From the NCBI GenBank assembly GCA_034435955.1, contig DAOTWA010000018.1, positions 50,200-114,199 of the forward strand: a DNA stretch of 64,000 nt. The letters run 5' to 3'. Numbering within the stretch: the first letter of the stretch is position 1; every line of letters starts with the position of its first letter. The translations under genes and the position numbers were made by a program. The notes beneath the pieces were generated by a model. That model ran no database searches. It worked only from the letters and a program-made list of their open reading frames with translations, and was not told the DNA's origin. Shown here one piece after another: positions 8,068 through 17,069 of the stretch. This DNA is from DAOTWA01 sp034435955. Lineage in GTDB: Bacteria; Chloroflexota; Anaerolineae; Anaerolineales; Anaerolineaceae.

Positions 8068-9023
8068 GCCAGGCCTAATTTTTGTCGAAAGTAAGGGATG
8101 GTCCTCATTAAACCTTCTTCGAGGGGAACAACTGGCTCCCACCCCAGGATCTGACGGGCACGGGTGATGTCAGGCTGGCGCCGTTGAGGATCATCACCCA
8201 ACCGTAGAGCTGGCTTGAATACGATGCCTGCAGGATTGCCGACCAAGCGGTTGATTAATTCCGCGAATTCAAGGATGGTGGTCTCACGCGGATTGCCCAC
8301 GTTGACAGGCATGTGCTCATCGGAAAGAAGCAGTCGATAAATGCCCTCGATAAGATCATCCACATAACAAAAACTACGCGTCTGGGAGCCATCGCCATAA
8401 ACCGTGAGCGGCTCGCCACGCAGCGCCTGCTGGATGAAATTGGGCACGGCACGGCCGTCATCGATGCGCATGCGTGGTCCGTAAGTGTTGAAAATACGGA
8501 TTATTCGTGTATCGAGGCCATGGAAACGATGGTATGCCATGGTCAACGCCTCAGCGTAACGTTTGGCTTCATCATATACGGACCGCAGACCGATCGGATC
8601 GCAGTGGCCCCAGTACGTTTCTTTTTGAGGATGTTCTTGTGGATCACCATAAATCTCACTGGTGGAGGCAAGCAAGTAACGTGCCTGATGCGCTCTCGCC
8701 ACCCCTAATGTATTGTGCGTACCCAAAGCGCCGGCTTTCATCGTTTGGATGGGTAAATTGGGATAGCCAAAGGGGGAATTGGGATTTGGGCTGGCAGGCG
8801 AGGCAAAGTGAAGCACGGCGTCAACTTTCCCCGGTACGAAGATGAAATTGGAAACGTCGTGGCGGATGAAATTGAAGCTTGGATTGCCGGCGAGGTGGGC
8901 AAGGTTGTCGGGGCTACCAGTAATGAAGTTGTCCATGCCGATGACCGTATGGCCCTCGGCGATCAGTCGATCACATAAATGGGAACCTAAAAATCCCGCT
9001 GCTCCTGTCACGAGTATATGCAT
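8064..9023 (-). CDS. NAD-dependent epimerase/dehydratase, UDP-glucuronate decarboxylase-like
   Basis: 319-residue extended short-chain dehydrogenase. Rossmann motif TGAAGFLGSHL at the N-terminus, active-site YDEAK, and the stretch RIFNTYGPRM with VPNFIQQALRGEPLTVYGDG, which is characteristic of UDP-xylose synthases (UXS), which decarboxylate UDP-glucuronate to UDP-xylose. Start ATG 9023 has GAGGG four bases upstream. Coupled by ATGA to gtrA-like, so it probably supplies an activated sugar for surface glycans. The exact nucleotide sugar is inferred. Confidence 0.82.
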   Translation of the reverse strand: MHILVTGAAGFLGSHLCDRLIAEGHTVIGMDNFITGSPDNLAHLAGNPSFNFIRHDVSNFIFVPGKVDAVLHFASPASPNPNSPFGYPNLPIQTMKAGALGTHNTLGVARAHQARYLLASTSEIYGDPQEHPQKETYWGHCDPIGLRSVYDEAKRYAEALTMAYHRFHGLDTRIIRIFNTYGPRMRIDDGRAVPNFIQQALRGEPLTVYGDGSQTRSFCYVDDLIEGIYRLLLSDEHMPVNVGNPRETTILEFAELINRLVGNPAGIVFKPALRLGDDPQRRQPDITRARQILGWEPVVPLEEGLMRTIPYFRQKLGLA

Positions 9024-9060
9024 GCTACCCTCAAGAAAATCATTTTGTCCACCTTTAATT

Positions 9061-10710
9061 TTATTTCCAATCTATATTGCTCGTCAAACCATCGCCGGTA
9101 ATCTGTTGTGCCGAACCATTTTTCGACGATATCAGCCAGATGTTGCCTTGATAGATGACCGCGATCATGGCTTTGTTCGGATCATCCTCAGCGGGAGACC
9201 AGACAATCTGCTGAGGATCTAAGCCCGGCAAACCTTCCTGCGGGAAAATGCTCCTTCGGTTGGAGCCATCGCGATCCATGACCATCAGCCGATAGCGGCT
9301 GCTGTCACTTTGATCTGGAAAAACCGCCTGCAAAAAAGCCACCTGCCAGCCGGAGGATCCCTGATAAGGGGAGGGCCTCGGAGCGGCAAACATGCCCGTT
9401 TGTACTGCGAGCGGTATGAGCGAAACTTTTGGTAGCGACAAGACAATTAAATCGAAAAGGGGGGATGTCTCTGGATCATTGATGCCCGGCGCGGGTGGAT
9501 GGGCGATAGAATAAACAAATTCGCTGTCCGGGCTCCAGGCGATCGGTGGCACCCAGGCCCAATCAGCGCGCGTTTGATAGGGAGTGATATTCAACAATGG
9601 TTGGAGATCGCCGGTCTTTAAATCTACCAGACCAATTCCATCGGGGCGGGAATAGGCAAGCTTCGTACCATCCTGGGACCAGGCGAAATAAGTGCCCCAC
9701 CAACCATATACACCGCCGGAGTTGGGCGCAATTAACTGCTTCCGCCGGATGATCTCACCCGAAGCGGTGAAGCTGAGGAATTGGAGGTCATTGTTCGCCT
9801 GCCATCCCGGGGCGGTATTACGCGCTTCGACAGTGGAGTAAGCGATTGTTTGGGGCGATCCAGGCACCCAGCCGGCATAGTTGACGATATTTTTTACTTT
9901 CAAGTCGATAGGCGGCATCGGGCGATCGGCGATTTTGCTCACCCACAATGTGTTGATTGTGTCCTGGGGACTGCCTGATATCTTACGGGTATATAGAAGC
10001 CAGGCACCGTCCGGTGAAAGAGAAAACACCCGACCATCCAGATCTCCACTGGTAACTACCGGGATGCGATTACCAGTCGAGCCATCCATCACCCAGGCAT
10101 TGCCGCCGGTCAGGTAGACCAATCGTCCAGGGATCGCAAAAGCGGTGAAAGGTGCCTGTACACCAACCATCACGATCTCTGGGGTCGCTTCTTTGATTAT
10201 GACCGATTTGACGACCGATTTAGACACTTCGATACCATCTTCATAAAGGTGGCGATAGGTGGTCTCCTGAATACCATTGGTGCCCGGCTGGATGAGCAAA
10301 GTCTGCCCTTGTGGTAAGGATTCGTTATGCACCACTTGATGCTCAAACGGAATCGCCTCCTCCACATTTTCGAACTCCTCGTGTACGCGAATGAGATGTA
10401 GGGTGGCATGATCCGCGAGCACAGTAGAAAGGGGTGGATCACTTCGATCCAGGCTGCCGAGAGAAAGGCCAGCGGCAATATATGCTCCCTGGGCGGTGGT
10501 TCCCACTGGCACGGTAATTCTGCTCGTCTTCCCGTCCGCCTGAACATTGACCTGGATCATAACCTGTCCAACAGATTGAGCCGCGCAAGCGTTCAGCCCA
10601 AACAAGAAGATCAAACCCAGAAATGCTCCAAGCAACCCTTCAGACCAGGTTTTATGCCGCTGATTAAATCCGCGAACATGGCCACTTTGAATCGTCTTCC
10701 CCGCGCCCAT
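9061..10710 (-). CDS. lipoprotein with G5 domain and beta-propeller repeats
   Basis: 549 residues from ATG 10710. A basic N-terminus and hydrophobic run GAFLGLIFLFGLNAC end in a lipobox Cys, so this is an envelope lipoprotein. Residues about 70-175 contain a G5-like domain (VPFEHQVV-type start in EAIPFEHQVVHNESLPQG). The rest carries WD40/TolB-like propeller repeats (VFSLSPDGAWLLYTR, YFAWSQDGTKLAYSRP, PIAWSPDSEFVYS). The frame is open back to a GTG at 10854, but a TATAAT box at 10862-10857 would place the transcript start after that GTG. No strong Shine-Dalgarno precedes 10710. Probable extracytoplasmic binding protein; ligand unknown. Confidence 0.75.
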   Translation of the reverse strand: MGAGKTIQSGHVRGFNQRHKTWSEGLLGAFLGLIFLFGLNACAAQSVGQVMIQVNVQADGKTSRITVPVGTTAQGAYIAAGLSLGSLDRSDPPLSTVLADHATLHLIRVHEEFENVEEAIPFEHQVVHNESLPQGQTLLIQPGTNGIQETTYRHLYEDGIEVSKSVVKSVIIKEATPEIVMVGVQAPFTAFAIPGRLVYLTGGNAWVMDGSTGNRIPVVTSGDLDGRVFSLSPDGAWLLYTRKISGSPQDTINTLWVSKIADRPMPPIDLKVKNIVNYAGWVPGSPQTIAYSTVEARNTAPGWQANNDLQFLSFTASGEIIRRKQLIAPNSGGVYGWWGTYFAWSQDGTKLAYSRPDGIGLVDLKTGDLQPLLNITPYQTRADWAWVPPIAWSPDSEFVYSIAHPPAPGINDPETSPLFDLIVLSLPKVSLIPLAVQTGMFAAPRPSPYQGSSGWQVAFLQAVFPDQSDSSRYRLMVMDRDGSNRRSIFPQEGLPGLDPQQIVWSPAEDDPNKAMIAVIYQGNIWLISSKNGSAQQITGDGLTSNIDWK

Positions 10711-10864
10711 GTCAGGCAGTGATAAAATAATTGGTAGCGAGGGATTGCCCACGATATTCGTGTCCCTTGAGCCTGATGATTCGAGAACACTCAATTCTAC
10801 CCCCAAATGCTGAACGGTCTCCGGGGAATTAAATCGTCTGCCAGAAAGGCACACTCATTATAGC

Positions 10865-11437
10865 ATGAGCGAACCACCCTCTTCAGCAAGCCAACCGGAT
10901 TTGGCTGCCTGCTTGGAAGCCCTGTTATTTGTCGCCTCTGGCCCGGTAAGCGTGCTTCAGCTTGCGTCAGCGCTAGGTTTGACGGTCGAGGAGATCGAAG
11001 CAGGTTTGCATGATCTTGAGGCGCGGTACCAGCGGGCCGGAGGACTGGCCTTGCAGTGGCATCAGGGCAAGGTGCAGCTCACGACAGACCCGGCGATGGC
11101 CGTCTACATCGAGAAATTCCTTGGCATCGAGGCAACCAGCCGTTTAAGTCGTGCGGCTCTCGAAACGCTGGCGATCATCGCTTATCAACAGCCGGTCACC
11201 CGCCCACAGATGGAAGCGATCCGTGGTGTGAATAGCGACGCCGTGATTAAAAGCTTGTTGAGCAAAGGGCTGATCCAGGAAACAGGCCGCGCTGAAAGTC
11301 CAGGCCGACCGATCATGTATGGCACAACTCCGGAATTCCTACAGTACTTTGGGCTTTCTGCGCTGAGCGAGCTCCCGCCCCTGGAGATAGAAGAAGCTGG
11401 AACAGTATCTGGTAATGGCCAGATTCTGAAGGGTTGA
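10865..11437 (+). CDS. scpB: segregation and condensation protein B
   Basis: 190 residues, two winged-helix domains. Recognisable marks are CLEALLFVASGPVS at the start, LSRAALETLAIIAYQQPVTR in the middle and the GRAESPGRPIMYGTTPEFL motif near the end. ScpB partners ScpA and SMC in the bacterial condensin that compacts and segregates chromosomes. It is divergent from the G5 lipoprotein and followed four bases later by the pseudouridine synthase gene, a common scpB neighbour. Confidence 0.95.
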   Translation: MSEPPSSASQPDLAACLEALLFVASGPVSVLQLASALGLTVEEIEAGLHDLEARYQRAGGLALQWHQGKVQLTTDPAMAVYIEKFLGIEATSRLSRAALETLAIIAYQQPVTRPQMEAIRGVNSDAVIKSLLSKGLIQETGRAESPGRPIMYGTTPEFLQYFGLSALSELPPLEIEEAGTVSGNGQILKG

Positions 11438-11441
11438 GGCC

Positions 11442-12242
11442 ATGCCGGTGGAACGCGTCCAGAAAATTATGGCCCGTGCAGGTTTAGGCTCGCGGCGTGC
11501 CTGTGAAGAGCTGATCGCCGCTGGGCGTGTGAAGGTGAATGGCCAGGTCGTCACCCTGGGCAGCAAGGCAGACCCATCTCGCGACCGGATCGAGGTGGAT
11601 GGTCATGCGCTTCCAAAATTTGAATCGCCTATATATATAGCCGTGTACAAACCAAGGCGCATGCTCTCCGCGGCAGATCCGGATGATCCGCGTCCAAATG
11701 TGCGCGACCTGGTTCCGATCCCCGGTCATCTTTTTCCAGTCGGCAGGCTGGATTATGATAGCGAGGGGTTGATCCTCCTCACGAATGATGGGGAATTGGC
11801 CAACCGGTTGACCCATCCGCGGTATGAACATGAGAAAGAATACCGTGTTTTGGTAGCCACTCGTCCGGATGCCCAGCAATTAGAGATATGGCGGAAGGGT
11901 GTGGTTCTTGAGGATGGCCATCGCACCGCCCCTGCGCACGTAGAAGTCGTAGGAGAGGCTGGAAAGGGCGCTTGGCTGAGGGTTGTAATGCACGAGGGTC
12001 GCAAGAGACAGATCCGTGAGATAGGCGAAAGAATTGGCCTGCCAGTTGTGCGCATCTTGCGAACGCGCATCGGGAGCGTAAAACTAGGAACGCTCAAGCC
12101 ACGCGAGTGGCGGGAACTTACAAGAGCCGAGATTGAGGCTTTGAAGAATAATATGAAAATAGGCGTTCCAACAGAAAGTATAACCGGACAAATTAGTCAT
12201 TCAAGGCGTGGTACGAAACAAATCAAGAGGGCGAAGCCGTAA
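11442..12242 (+). CDS. rluB: RluB/RsuA-family pseudouridine synthase
   Basis: 266 residues. N-terminal S4 RNA-binding domain (VQKIMARAGLGSRRACEELIAAGRVKVNG) and a pseudouridine synthase domain with the catalytic Asp in VGRLDYDSEGLILLTNDG, plus HEGRKRQIREI. Family members convert a specific uridine in 23S or 16S rRNA; linkage to scpB favours the RluB type. About 25 basic residues extend past the domain at the C-terminus (SHSRRGTKQIKRAKP). Co-transcribed with scpB. Confidence 0.88.
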   Translation: MPVERVQKIMARAGLGSRRACEELIAAGRVKVNGQVVTLGSKADPSRDRIEVDGHALPKFESPIYIAVYKPRRMLSAADPDDPRPNVRDLVPIPGHLFPVGRLDYDSEGLILLTNDGELANRLTHPRYEHEKEYRVLVATRPDAQQLEIWRKGVVLEDGHRTAPAHVEVVGEAGKGAWLRVVMHEGRKRQIREIGERIGLPVVRILRTRIGSVKLGTLKPREWRELTRAEIEALKNNMKIGVPTESITGQISHSRRGTKQIKRAKP

Positions 12243-12288
12243 AGGAATAGCATTTCAAATAAGCAAAGGCATGAACGGCCGCCTCTTC

Positions 12289-12981
12289 TTACAGGTTTTG
12301 TTCCAGTATTTGCTGAACCAGTGCGATCTTTTCAGCCCCATTCTTGGATGCTTTCCCTTTTCTACGGATAAAATCCTTTAGCTTTTCAGCAGAAAGCGTC
12401 GGGTAAGGTGAATCTTCAACCTCAATTTGCGCCTGCTGGTTGGTAAATACCAGCGCCGCGTTGATGGGTGGCACCTGTTCCTCTGGCAATGCTTTTTCCA
12501 GGAAGCGTTGCAAGTCGCTTATACTGGCTTTAATCTCCAAATCAGGTCGGCCGAGGCCTTCCTGGGCGAAAAATTTCATCAGCACATTCCCGCCGCGTTG
12601 CTTCCAGCGCCCATTTTCGTAAGAAATTCTTCCGCGCATCGAGTAGGGGAGCAAAATCCACACGCCTGCCGGTCCGACCAGCAGGTGGGATACGGGCGTC
12701 GTGTAATGATACAGGGAGTATTTATCCTCCAAGCCCTTCAAGGCAGCGGTCAATTGTTGGTCTGGGCGAGGAGTCCGGCCCCAACGGTTGGTGAAATAAA
12801 TACCCACCTGAGAAAGGATGAATCCGATGAGCAAAGCCACCAGTGAAAGGGTGAACGTCTGCACTTCATTGCGGAAAGAAAGTACCAAACCGATGGCCAG
12901 AACAGCCAGACTGACAATGGTGGTTATCTGGCCGATCCGTTTATTTCGTCGGATCATATTTTCGTTGATATATATTTTCAT
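12289..12981 (-). CDS. membrane protein with NERD-like domain
   Basis: 230 residues from ATG 12981, which follows AGAGAG; an ATG at 13017 would add 12 residues. Two adjacent transmembrane helices (about 15-65) are followed by a soluble region reminiscent of the NERD nuclease-related fold (HLLVGPAGVWILLPYS). It converges with rluB and lies downstream of plsX with about 45 bases between them. No function can be assigned. Confidence 0.55.
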   Translation of the reverse strand: MKIYINENMIRRNKRIGQITTIVSLAVLAIGLVLSFRNEVQTFTLSLVALLIGFILSQVGIYFTNRWGRTPRPDQQLTAALKGLEDKYSLYHYTTPVSHLLVGPAGVWILLPYSMRGRISYENGRWKQRGGNVLMKFFAQEGLGRPDLEIKASISDLQRFLEKALPEEQVPPINAALVFTNQQAQIEVEDSPYPTLSAEKLKDFIRRKGKASKNGAEKIALVQQILEQNL

Positions 12982-13027
12982 GGAAGTTCTCTCTTTTAAT
13001 TCAAGTTTCCCCCGCATGGGGTAAATT

Positions 13028-14026
13028 TCAGGATTTTACGCGCTCGATGATTGTTTCGCGTAAAGCTCCAAGCAAATCGGCTTGTACAGCCTGCCGGGCA
13101 ACGCGGATGGCGTTAATCATGGCTCGTGAGTCAGAGCGGCCATGGCCGATGAATACCAGGCCATCTACGCCGAGGAGGGGAGCAGCGCCGATTTCGCCTG
13201 GATCGACTAGAGTTTTAATGCGCGCGAAAGCTGGCCTTGCCAGTGCCGCTCCAATCTTTGTGCGCAGACTGGCGGTGAGATTTTGACGCAGTGCGTCGGT
13301 GATAAATTTGGCGATGGCTTCGCTCGTTTTCAATAGCACGTTCCCTGTGAAGCCGTCGGTCACTACCATGTCCGCCACACCGCCGAAGAGCTCTTTGCTT
13401 TCCACATTGCCAATGAAATTCAGCCCCGAGCTTTTCAGTAACGGATAGGTTGCCCGCACGAGGTCGTTGCCTTTACCTTCCTCTTCGCCGTTGGACAGCA
13501 GTCCAATCCTTGGAGTGGAGACGCCGAGCATTTTTTCGGCGTAAATACTTCCCATGATGGCGAATTGAACCAGAAACTCGGGGCGGCATTCCGCGTTGGC
13601 GCCAATGTCCACTACGATGCATCGGCCGCCATTACGAACAGGAAAGACCGCCGTCAAGGCCGGACGGATCACGCCAGGAATCAGATCGAGGGTTTTGATT
13701 GCGGTGTACATCACCATGCCGGTATTGCCAGCGGTTACAAAGGCGTCGCCCTCCCCATTTTTAAGCAATTCCATGCCGACTCGCATCGAGTTTTGCCTTT
13801 TCCTGCGTGCATCCTCGACGTGGTCGGACATTTCTAGTACATCCGGTGCATGGACGATGCGTACAAGGCTATTACCTGGCCCAAAAGCATTAAGCCGGCT
13901 GCGCAGGTCTTCCTCGCGGCCAACCAGTATAATTTCTTCATGGTAAAGCCGTGAAGCATCCACAGCCGCCTTTACTTCAGGATCCGGGTGAGCATCGGTT
14001 CCCATTGCATCGAGTATGATCGTCAT
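13028..14026 (-). CDS. plsX: phosphate acyltransferase PlsX
   Basis: 332 residues. PlsX makes acyl-phosphate from acyl-ACP at the start of phospholipid synthesis. Seen: ILDAMGTDAHPDPEV at the N-terminus, AFVTAGNTGMVM, DIGANAECRPEFLVQFAIMG, LLSNGEEEGKGNDLVRATY and VVTDGFTGNVLLKT, all family signatures. ATG 14026 has AGGAG six bases upstream, better than the TTG/ATG choices further out. Peripheral membrane enzyme. No rpmF or fab genes are adjacent here, unlike in many bacteria. Confidence 0.95.
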   Translation of the reverse strand: MTIILDAMGTDAHPDPEVKAAVDASRLYHEEIILVGREEDLRSRLNAFGPGNSLVRIVHAPDVLEMSDHVEDARRKRQNSMRVGMELLKNGEGDAFVTAGNTGMVMYTAIKTLDLIPGVIRPALTAVFPVRNGGRCIVVDIGANAECRPEFLVQFAIMGSIYAEKMLGVSTPRIGLLSNGEEEGKGNDLVRATYPLLKSSGLNFIGNVESKELFGGVADMVVTDGFTGNVLLKTSEAIAKFITDALRQNLTASLRTKIGAALARPAFARIKTLVDPGEIGAAPLLGVDGLVFIGHGRSDSRAMINAIRVARQAVQADLLGALRETIIERVKS

Positions 14027-14112
14027 CCTCACTCCTGGATTTAGAATTGTACTCACACCACTTGGCCCGCGTTCGAATTATCCCACTTTCTTTTACTTAT
14101 TCTGCCACCTGC

Positions 14113-14140
14113 TTGACAGAGCATTGGAGCGGGTTATAAT
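14113..14140 (+). promoter_or_regulatory. consensus sigma-70 promoter of tRNA-Leu
   Basis: TTGACA at 14113-14118, a 16-base spacer and TATAAT at 14135-14140: both hexamers match consensus fully. The tRNA begins 11 bases after the -10 box, so the start site is expected a few bases before the mature 5' end. Confidence 0.9.
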
Positions 14141-14150
14141 ATTTTCACGC

Positions 14151-14232
14151 GCGCTGGTGCTGGAACTGGCAGACAGGCATGGTTGAGGGCCATGTGCCGC
14201 AAGGCGTGGGGGTTCAACTCCCCCCCAGCGCA
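14151..14232 (+). tRNA. tRNA-Leu (anticodon GAG)
   Basis: 82 bases. Acceptor stem GCGCTGG pairs with CCAGCGC, with A as discriminator. Anticodon stem CATGG/CCATG encloses the seven-base loop TTGAGGG, giving anticodon GAG (reads CUC/CUU). The long variable arm (TGCCGCAAGGCG) and T arm GGGGGTTCAACTCCCCC fit a class II leucine tRNA. The 3' CCA is not encoded and must be added by tRNA nucleotidyltransferase. It is a single-gene transcription unit between its own promoter and terminator. Confidence 0.95.
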
Positions 14233-14237
14233 TTGGG

Positions 14238-14261
14238 AGCCGCTCACAAGCGGCTTTTTTT
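14238..14261 (+). terminator. intrinsic terminator of tRNA-Leu
   Basis: Seven-base stem AGCCGCT / AGCGGCT with loop CACA, followed directly by a run of T. It starts six bases after the tRNA. Confidence 0.9.
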
Positions 14262-14376
14262 ATAGCGACCACCGGGCTTAGTAACATGATCGAACATGAC
14301 CTAAGCAATGGGTTGCATACTTTATAATTATACTGGCAAACCTCATTGAGCAGGGCTTTTCAGGGGAGGCATACCG

Positions 14377-16017
14377 ATGAAACTGGTAAGCGTTGAGGAA
14401 ATGAAAGCCATTGAACAGGAAGCCGATCGCGCCGGATTGACGTATGAAAAAATGATGGCCAACGCCGGGCGAGGCCTGGCGGAAGAAGTGCGTTCTGCGT
14501 ATAGCCATGAGTTAACTTTTGGAGTGATGGGTTTGATCGGGTCAGGCAATAACGGTGGCGATGCTTTGGTCGCACTGGCCCATCTTGGGCGCGAAGGCGT
14601 CCCGATCATGGTGTATATCGTACGCGAGCGGCCACCGGACGATCCGCTGCTGGAGGATATTAAAAAGATTGGCGGTTCCATTGCGTTCGCCGCGGAGGAC
14701 AAAGATCAAAAAGTATTACGCTCATTCTTAGAGAAGAGTTCAGTGCTTCTCGATGGCGTTCTCGGGACAGGGGTAAAACTGCCATTGAGAGAGGATATCG
14801 CCAAGCCTCTGGCATTGGCAAAGTCATTGGCAGCGGAAAGGCGTGATGAATTAAAAGTGGTAGCCGTGGACTGCCCGTCAGGCATGGACCTGGCGAGCGG
14901 CGAGGTCGCCCCCGAGTGTATCCCGGCTGATCTAACCGTGTGTATGGCGGCGGTAAAAACCGGCATGCTCACTTTTCCAGCGTTCGAATTGTTGGGTGAG
15001 CTTCGCGTAGTCGACATTGGCCTTACCGATCAGATTGCCTCATGGAAGGCCATTAATCGATACGTGGCAGACGCCGAGATGGTCAAAAAAATGTTGCCGC
15101 CGCGCCCAGCCTCAGCCCATAAGGGCACTTTTGGAACGGCACTGGTGGTGGCGGGATCGACCAATTATACCGGCGCGGCATTGTTGGCTGGCAAAGCGGC
15201 TTATCGTGTAGGTGCCGGCCTGGTCACGCTGGCGGTACCGACGCCGCTTCATTCTGCTCTTGCAGGGGAGTTCCCCGAGGCAACCTGGCTGCTTCTTCCT
15301 CATGAGTTGGGCGTCATCGCGGCGGATGCGGATGAGATCGTGCTAGGTAATCTGGACAGGATTTCTGCAATGCTCCTCGGCCCAGGGTGGGGATTGGAAA
15401 AAACCACTCAGGATTTCTTGGAACGCCTGTTGGATGGGAAAGAGCAACGCTTACACGGGACGATCGGCTTTGTGCCGGATGAGTCGTCTGGCAAGTCTGA
15501 GCTAGCTAACCTCCCTCCGCTGGTAGTGGACGCAGATGGTCTTAAGCTTCTCGCTCGCCTGCAGAATTGGCATAAGCTTTTACCGAATATGTCGATACTT
15601 ACTCCTCATCCCGGTGAAATGTCCATCCTGTGCGGTATGTCGGTGAAAGACATCCAGGCTGATCGGTTGTCTGTAGCGAAGCGTTTTGCTGAGGAATGGG
15701 GTCATATTGTGGTGCTAAAAGGTGCTTTTACGGTAATTGCAAAACCAACGGGCGATATTGCGGTTATCCCGGTAGCTTCGGCTGCCCTGGCCAGAGCGGG
15801 AACCGGCGATGTGCTCGCCGGGACGATCGTTGGTCTTCGCGCTCAAGGTGTAGAGCCGTTTGAGGCGGCTGTTGCTGGCGCATGGATCCATGGAAAAGCG
15901 GGATTGAGTGCTGCTCGCGAGCTGAGAACGACTGCATCCGTCCTCGCAGGCGATGTCCTTGCCAACATTCCCCAAGTGCTCGGTTTTCTCGAGCGGGGAC
16001 CCATACAGAGTCGATAA
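14377..16017 (+). CDS. nnr: bifunctional NAD(P)H-hydrate epimerase / ADP-dependent dehydratase
   Basis: 546 residues, a two-domain repair enzyme for hydrated NADH/NADPH. The N-terminal epimerase (about 1-220) has NAGRGLAEEV, GSGNNGGDALVALAHL and DCPSGMDLASGEV. The C-terminal ribokinase-like dehydratase (about 240-540) has HKGTFGTALVVAGS, LTPHPGEMSIL and the catalytic ARAGTGDVLAG. The start ATG follows GGGGAGG nine bases upstream. A TATAAT at 14323-14328 may be its -10 box, but a matching -35 is not clear. It acts in the cytoplasm. Confidence 0.93.
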   Translation: MKLVSVEEMKAIEQEADRAGLTYEKMMANAGRGLAEEVRSAYSHELTFGVMGLIGSGNNGGDALVALAHLGREGVPIMVYIVRERPPDDPLLEDIKKIGGSIAFAAEDKDQKVLRSFLEKSSVLLDGVLGTGVKLPLREDIAKPLALAKSLAAERRDELKVVAVDCPSGMDLASGEVAPECIPADLTVCMAAVKTGMLTFPAFELLGELRVVDIGLTDQIASWKAINRYVADAEMVKKMLPPRPASAHKGTFGTALVVAGSTNYTGAALLAGKAAYRVGAGLVTLAVPTPLHSALAGEFPEATWLLLPHELGVIAADADEIVLGNLDRISAMLLGPGWGLEKTTQDFLERLLDGKEQRLHGTIGFVPDESSGKSELANLPPLVVDADGLKLLARLQNWHKLLPNMSILTPHPGEMSILCGMSVKDIQADRLSVAKRFAEEWGHIVVLKGAFTVIAKPTGDIAVIPVASAALARAGTGDVLAGTIVGLRAQGVEPFEAAVAGAWIHGKAGLSAARELRTTASVLAGDVLANIPQVLGFLERGPIQSR

Positions 16018-16042
16018 TTTACAAACCGATTAATCCATTCAA

Positions 16043-16075
16043 CAGCCGACCATCCTCGACCAAGGAGATCGGCTG
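16043..16075. terminator. hairpin between convergent nnr and ytxH-like genes
   Basis: Inverted repeat CAGCCGA (16043-16049) / TCGGCTG (16069-16075) with a partly paired interior. Followed on the plus strand by AATAATTTT, so it can end nnr transcription; the minus-strand side has no good T run. Confidence 0.55.
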
Positions 16076-16100
16076 AATAATTTTCTGGGTGGTTTATGTA

Positions 16101-16496
16101 TTATGCCGAGGCCTGATCCTCATCTGAGGTCATTTCACCGCCCTCGGCTTTTTTCCCGGCGCTTTTGCGGGCGGCGTCTAATGCGCTACCTAACTTGCTA
16201 CGCTGTTCCTCTAAAACAACCTGCCCCCGACGTTGAAGCTCTTCAGCGCGTTCCTTGGCAATCTGCGCCCATTCCTCGGCGCGGGCTCGCGCATCGGCAG
16301 CAGCCGCTTCGGCGCGGGCGTAGGTATCCTCGGCAGTATCGGCGACCCTATCGCGCAACTCGATGGTTTTTTCGCGAATTTGAGCGCGTGTCTCCTCTCC
16401 GGATTGTGGCGCCAACAGGAGGGATACGATAGCTCCGGTCAAGCCGCCAACAACAAATCCCAATAAGAATGCTCCAAAGTCATCTCTCTCAGCCAT
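16101..16496 (-). CDS. YtxH-domain protein
   Basis: 131 residues. An N-terminal Gly-rich membrane helix (FLLGFVVGGLTGAIVSLLLAP) and the family motif LAPQSGEETRAQI are followed by a long Ala/Glu/Arg-rich helix likely to form a coiled coil. The family is stress-associated in Firmicutes; the role here is unknown. Start ATG has GGAGT four bases upstream. Just downstream of the other small membrane-protein gene on the same strand (78 bases). Confidence 0.8.
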   Translation of the reverse strand: MAERDDFGAFLLGFVVGGLTGAIVSLLLAPQSGEETRAQIREKTIELRDRVADTAEDTYARAEAAAADARARAEEWAQIAKERAEELQRRGQVVLEEQRSKLGSALDAARKSAGKKAEGGEMTSDEDQASA

Positions 16497-16574
16497 TTTT
16501 ACTCCTTTTGCTACTTTTAGTGATCTTCGGTTTGCCTTTCGTATTATCCAACCATGGAGCCTATCGGCTCACCC

Positions 16575-17036
16575 TCACCGCCGGACGATGCGGAGAAGCT
16601 CGAGCAAACGTCGGAGTACAGCCAAATATTCGTTCAATTTTATGACTGGCTCCGCCAGGTTATCGCTTAGAAATGCGGCCGTTCCTCTCAGTGTACTGAC
16701 CGTTTCATTTGTAGAATCGATGATCGGTTTGATCTCATGTTGCAATAAATTGATTAAGGCAGCAAGCTGGACGATCAGTACGACAAGGGCCACGCCGATG
16801 ACCAGCGATTCCAGAGCCATAAAAATGATGAAAATGTCCCGAATACGGCTGGTGGTGGCCAGATCGGTTTTGAATAAGAAGAGCACGCCCAGCACGATAA
16901 CGGCTAGAACGATTACCACGATCCCTGCGATGATCCAAGGCATCGCTCGACGGCTACGCTCGCCTGAAGGCATGGCCTGACTTTTCGGCGGCGATAGCTG
17001 TGCGGGTACTGCCTGGAGGTCGTCCATAAGTGCCAT
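16575..17036 (-). CDS. small membrane protein of unknown function (DUF948-like)
   Basis: 153 residues: a basic N-terminal tail, two transmembrane helices (about 33-55 and 72-95), then a helical tail (LINLLQHEIKPIIDSTNETVSTLRG) resembling DUF948-type proteins. TATAAT at 17043-17038 lies one base before ATG 17036 and ten before the in-frame ATG 17027. If the box is used, 17027 is the likelier start and the mRNA has almost no leader. No Shine-Dalgarno is seen for either. Confidence 0.65.
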   Translation of the reverse strand: MALMDDLQAVPAQLSPPKSQAMPSGERSRRAMPWIIAGIVVIVLAVIVLGVLFLFKTDLATTSRIRDIFIIFMALESLVIGVALVVLIVQLAALINLLQHEIKPIIDSTNETVSTLRGTAAFLSDNLAEPVIKLNEYLAVLRRLLELLRIVRR

Positions 17037-17069
17037 TATTATATCATAAGGGTGTATAAGACGGTTGCG

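Noticed and set aside
10711..10854. N-terminal extension of the G5 lipoprotein to GTG 10854
   Set aside because: It lies before the expected transcript start and would bury the signal peptide inside the protein.
14300..14328. TTGCAT and TATAAT before nnr as a promoter pair
   Set aside because: They are only four bases apart; TATAAT may be used, but TTGCAT cannot be its -35.
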